From: Hyphomicrobium sp.
GTDB taxonomy: Bacteria; Pseudomonadota; Alphaproteobacteria; Rhizobiales; Hyphomicrobiaceae
NCBI GenBank assembly: GCA_025351425.1
Contig: JANXVY010000058.1
Location: 1 to 64,000, forward strand
Length of the DNA stretch: 64,000 nt
Direction of reading: 5' to 3'
The translations under genes were made by a program, and so were the position numbers. A model generated the notes under the pieces. It ran no database searches, had not been told where the DNA came from, and worked only from the letters and a program-made list of their open reading frames with translations. Shown piece after piece: positions 62,455 to 64,000 of this stretch (position 1 is its first letter; the number at the start of each line of letters is the position of its first letter).

Positions 62455-62966
62455 AGGTTTATACTGTTCACGAACCGCAGGGGGACCTGGCGACAGCCGA
62501 CCGGATCGACCGCGCCGAAGGTTTTGCCTTCGTGGCGGACGGGTTCAGCTGGCTAACGGCGGCGTTGGCCCCGTTCGTACTGGCCGCGAAACGGCTGTGG
62601 ACGGGCCTCGCGATTTACATCGCAGCCCTCGTCGCAGCGAGTGCGATCCTTTGGGCGCTGGGTGCATCGCCCGAATGGATCGCGCTCGGGGTCGCAGCCC
62701 TGCACGTAATCTTTGGCTTCGAGGTGAGCGAAATGCACCGCGCCCAGCTGGAAACCAACGGCTGGGCGATGCTCGGCACGGTCACGGGCCGCTCGCGCGC
62801 CGAATGCGAGCGGCGCTTTATCCAGGATTGGCTGCCTGGCCAGCCGCTCATTTCAGGCTTGCGCACAGGTTCCGCCGCCGCCCCCCAAGGTCGCGACTTG
62901 CCGGCTGTGGCGAGTTCCTCGCAGCCATCCTGGAAGCGCAAGTTTCCCTGGACCAGAACGACGTAA
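62451..62966 (+). CDS. DUF2628 membrane protein
   Basis: 171 aa from the ATG overlapping the hisB stop. N-terminal [20 protein letters not shown], two to three TM helices (about 35-90) and a cytosolic C-terminus with [19 protein letters not shown]2628 proteins often sit between hisB and hisH in Rhizobiales; function unknown. Confidence 0.88.
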   Translation: MKVYTVHEPQGDLATADRIDRAEGFAFVADGFSWLTAALAPFVLAAKRLWTGLAIYIAALVAASAILWALGASPEWIALGVAALHVIFGFEVSEMHRAQLETNGWAMLGTVTGRSRAECERRFIQDWLPGQPLISGLRTGSAAAPQGRDLPAVASSSQPSWKRKFPWTRTT

Positions 62967-63010
62967 GTCTCAAGAAAAGGGGGGTTCGAGGGGTAACCAC
63001 ACGAACGAGT

Positions 63011-63170
63011 CGCATCGGAGATGCGCGGGGTGTATCGGAGATGCGCGGGGTGTATCGGAGATGCGCGGGGTGTATCGCAGATGCGCGGGGTGTATCGCAG
63101 ATGCGCGGGGTGTATCGGAGATGCGCAGGGTGTATCGGAGATGCGCGGGGTGTATCGGAGATGCGCAGGG
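63011..63170. repeat. eight-copy 20-bp minisatellite before hisH
   Basis: Eight 20-bp units with consensus TGTATCGGAGATGCGCGGGG, starting at 63011 and every 20 bp to 63151. Variants: the first begins CGC, copies 4 and 5 have CGCAG for CGGAG, copies 6 and 8 have GCAGGG. No spacers. It ends 41 nt before the hisH start and lies in the his transcript. Confidence 0.93.
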
Positions 63171-63211
63171 GATTAAGCGGGGCGGTAGCCTCGCTGGCGA
63201 AGCGAGTAGGC

Positions 63212-63913
63212 ATGCAAACTGTTGCGATAATCGACTACGGCTCCGGAAACCTCCACTCGGCGGCGAAGGCGTTCGAACGCGCAGCCCGCGAAGGCGGGAA
63301 CTCGTCCCGCATCGTCGTGACGGCGAACGCCGCCGACGTCGCGAAGGCGGACCGCATCGTGCTACCGGGCGTTGGCGCTTTTGCCGACTGCAAGGCGGGG
63401 CTGATGGCGATCCCCGGCCTGCGCGAGACCCTCGAAGTTGCGGTTATCAAGGGCGGCCGGCCATTCCTCGGCATTTGCGTAGGCATGCAGCTGCTCGCGA
63501 CGCGGGGCCTGGAGTTCGTGACGACCGAAGGACTCGGTTGGATTCCTGGAGAGGTAAAAGCCATCACCCCGTCGGATCCCACACTGAAAATCCCGCACAT
63601 GGGCTGGAACACGCTAACAGAGACGGGTAACGCCACCACCGCTAACACTGGCGCCAGCGAGCCGACCGCATCTCACCCCCATCCACTGCTGGCAGGCATT
63701 CCAACCGGCGAGAAGGGCTTACATGCCTATTTTGTGCATTCGTATCGGTTAGTAGTCGCGAACCCGACACTGGTGGCAGCTACGACTGATTATAGCGGCC
63801 CGATCACCGCACTGGTTGCCCGCGATAACATCGCTGGCACCCAGTTCCATCCCGAGAAGAGCCAGAAGCTAGGCCTCCGGCTCATCTCCAACTTCCTGTC
63901 GTGGCGGCCTTAG
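63212..63913 (+). CDS. hisH: imidazole glycerol phosphate synthase, glutamine amidotransferase subunit
   Basis: 233 aa from ATG 63212; the frame is open far upstream only because of the repeats. [11 protein letters not shown] at the N-terminus, nucleophile Cys in [13 protein letters not shown] (about 87), and the His-Glu pair in HFHPEKSQ (about 215). It is about 20 residues longer than usual owing to an insert near 145-165 ([17 protein letters not shown]). It feeds ammonia to HisF. hisA and hisF do not follow within the window. Confidence 0.94.
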   Translation: MQTVAIIDYGSGNLHSAAKAFERAAREGGNSSRIVVTANAADVAKADRIVLPGVGAFADCKAGLMAIPGLRETLEVAVIKGGRPFLGICVGMQLLATRGLEFVTTEGLGWIPGEVKAITPSDPTLKIPHMGWNTLTETGNATTANTGASEPTASHPHPLLAGIPTGEKGLHAYFVHSYRLVVANPTLVAATTDYSGPITALVARDNIAGTQFHPEKSQKLGLRLISNFLSWRP

Positions 63914-63949
63914 GTCCAACACCGGGCCGCCACGGTACGCCAGAGGCAC

Positions 63950-64000
63950 TCAGGCAGCGGCGCTGTCGCCCATGTCTTCGAGCGGCAGTTCAGCCTGGGC
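63950..64000 (-). CDS. possible 3' end of a minus-strand gene
   Basis: The minus strand reads AQAELPLEDMGDSAAA then TGA (63950-63952), an acidic tail with codon use like its neighbours. It is convergent with hisH. Too short to identify, and could be chance. Confidence 0.3.
   Translation of the reverse strand, partial: AQAELPLEDMGDSAAA

Noticed and set aside
62597-63211. Long N-terminal extension of hisH through the minisatellite
   Set aside because: HisH proteins start [10 protein letters not shown]; the upstream frame is open only because of the repeats and runs out of frame across DUF2628.

Overview
The window is high-G+C DNA with alphaproteobacterial gene content. It most resembles Hyphomicrobiales (Rhizobiales), perhaps a Hyphomicrobium-like genus. 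Supporting signs are the palindromic intergenic repeat typical of rhizobia in three copies, a kinase/UspA fusion of the rhizobial type, the dapF-mtaB-ftsY-yciB string, the secA/peptidyl-prolyl isomerase/argJ/mutT order, and a one-carbon/C2 flavour (glyoxylate aminotransferase, folD, phosphoribulokinase, fructose bisphosphatase). The genus is an inference.

Layout. 1-4.2 kb: tRNA-Arg end, then a minus-strand unit of a TVP38 membrane protein, a flavoprotein without its redox cysteines and a sensor kinase. 4.2-6.1 kb: rpmH-rnpA and an exported protein. 6.1-9.1 kb: haloacid dehalogenase, 3-hydroxyisobutyrate dehydrogenase and class V aminotransferase. 9.5-15 kb: VWA protein, rpmF, a GGDEF/EAL protein, cupredoxin plus outer-membrane protein, and MarR. 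15.2-20.1 kb: dapF-mtaB-ftsY and two tandem YciB paralogues. 20.8-21.65 kb: a gene-free stretch rich in hairpins and repeats. 21.6-23.6 kb: fbp-prk with no RuBisCO nearby. 23.7-34.5 kb: maiA, a frameshifted TPR-CHAT gene, ugd, a GtrB-ChbG-GtrA lipid-glycosylation set, dgkA-PAP2, a zinc peptidase and an old yellow enzyme. 34.7-46.1 kb: phosphoesterase plus kinase/UspA pair, CDGSH protein, dienelactone hydrolase, secA, PPIase, argJ, mutT, yraN and gshB.

46.1-52.4 kb is the accessory region. It is a 6.2-kb IS1595-type transposon with 24-bp inverted repeats and an intact 8-bp target duplication. It carries a three-gene HEPN-like cassette and a convergent nucleotidyltransferase operon, and it was later hit by an IS21 element (7-bp target duplication) that split the nucleotidyltransferase gene. 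Removing IS21 and one duplication restores the reading frame exactly. The transposon separates gshB from comM. This HEPN-like/nucleotidyltransferase cargo is the best candidate for an undescribed toxin-antitoxin or defence system.

52.4-64 kb: comM, folD-yggU-yggT (minus), tRNA-Ala, an acyltransferase whose end lies antisense in that tRNA, tupA, serC, a GbsR-DUF4166-epimerase operon with an operator on its start codon, and hisB-DUF2628-hisH with an eight-copy 20-bp minisatellite just before hisH.
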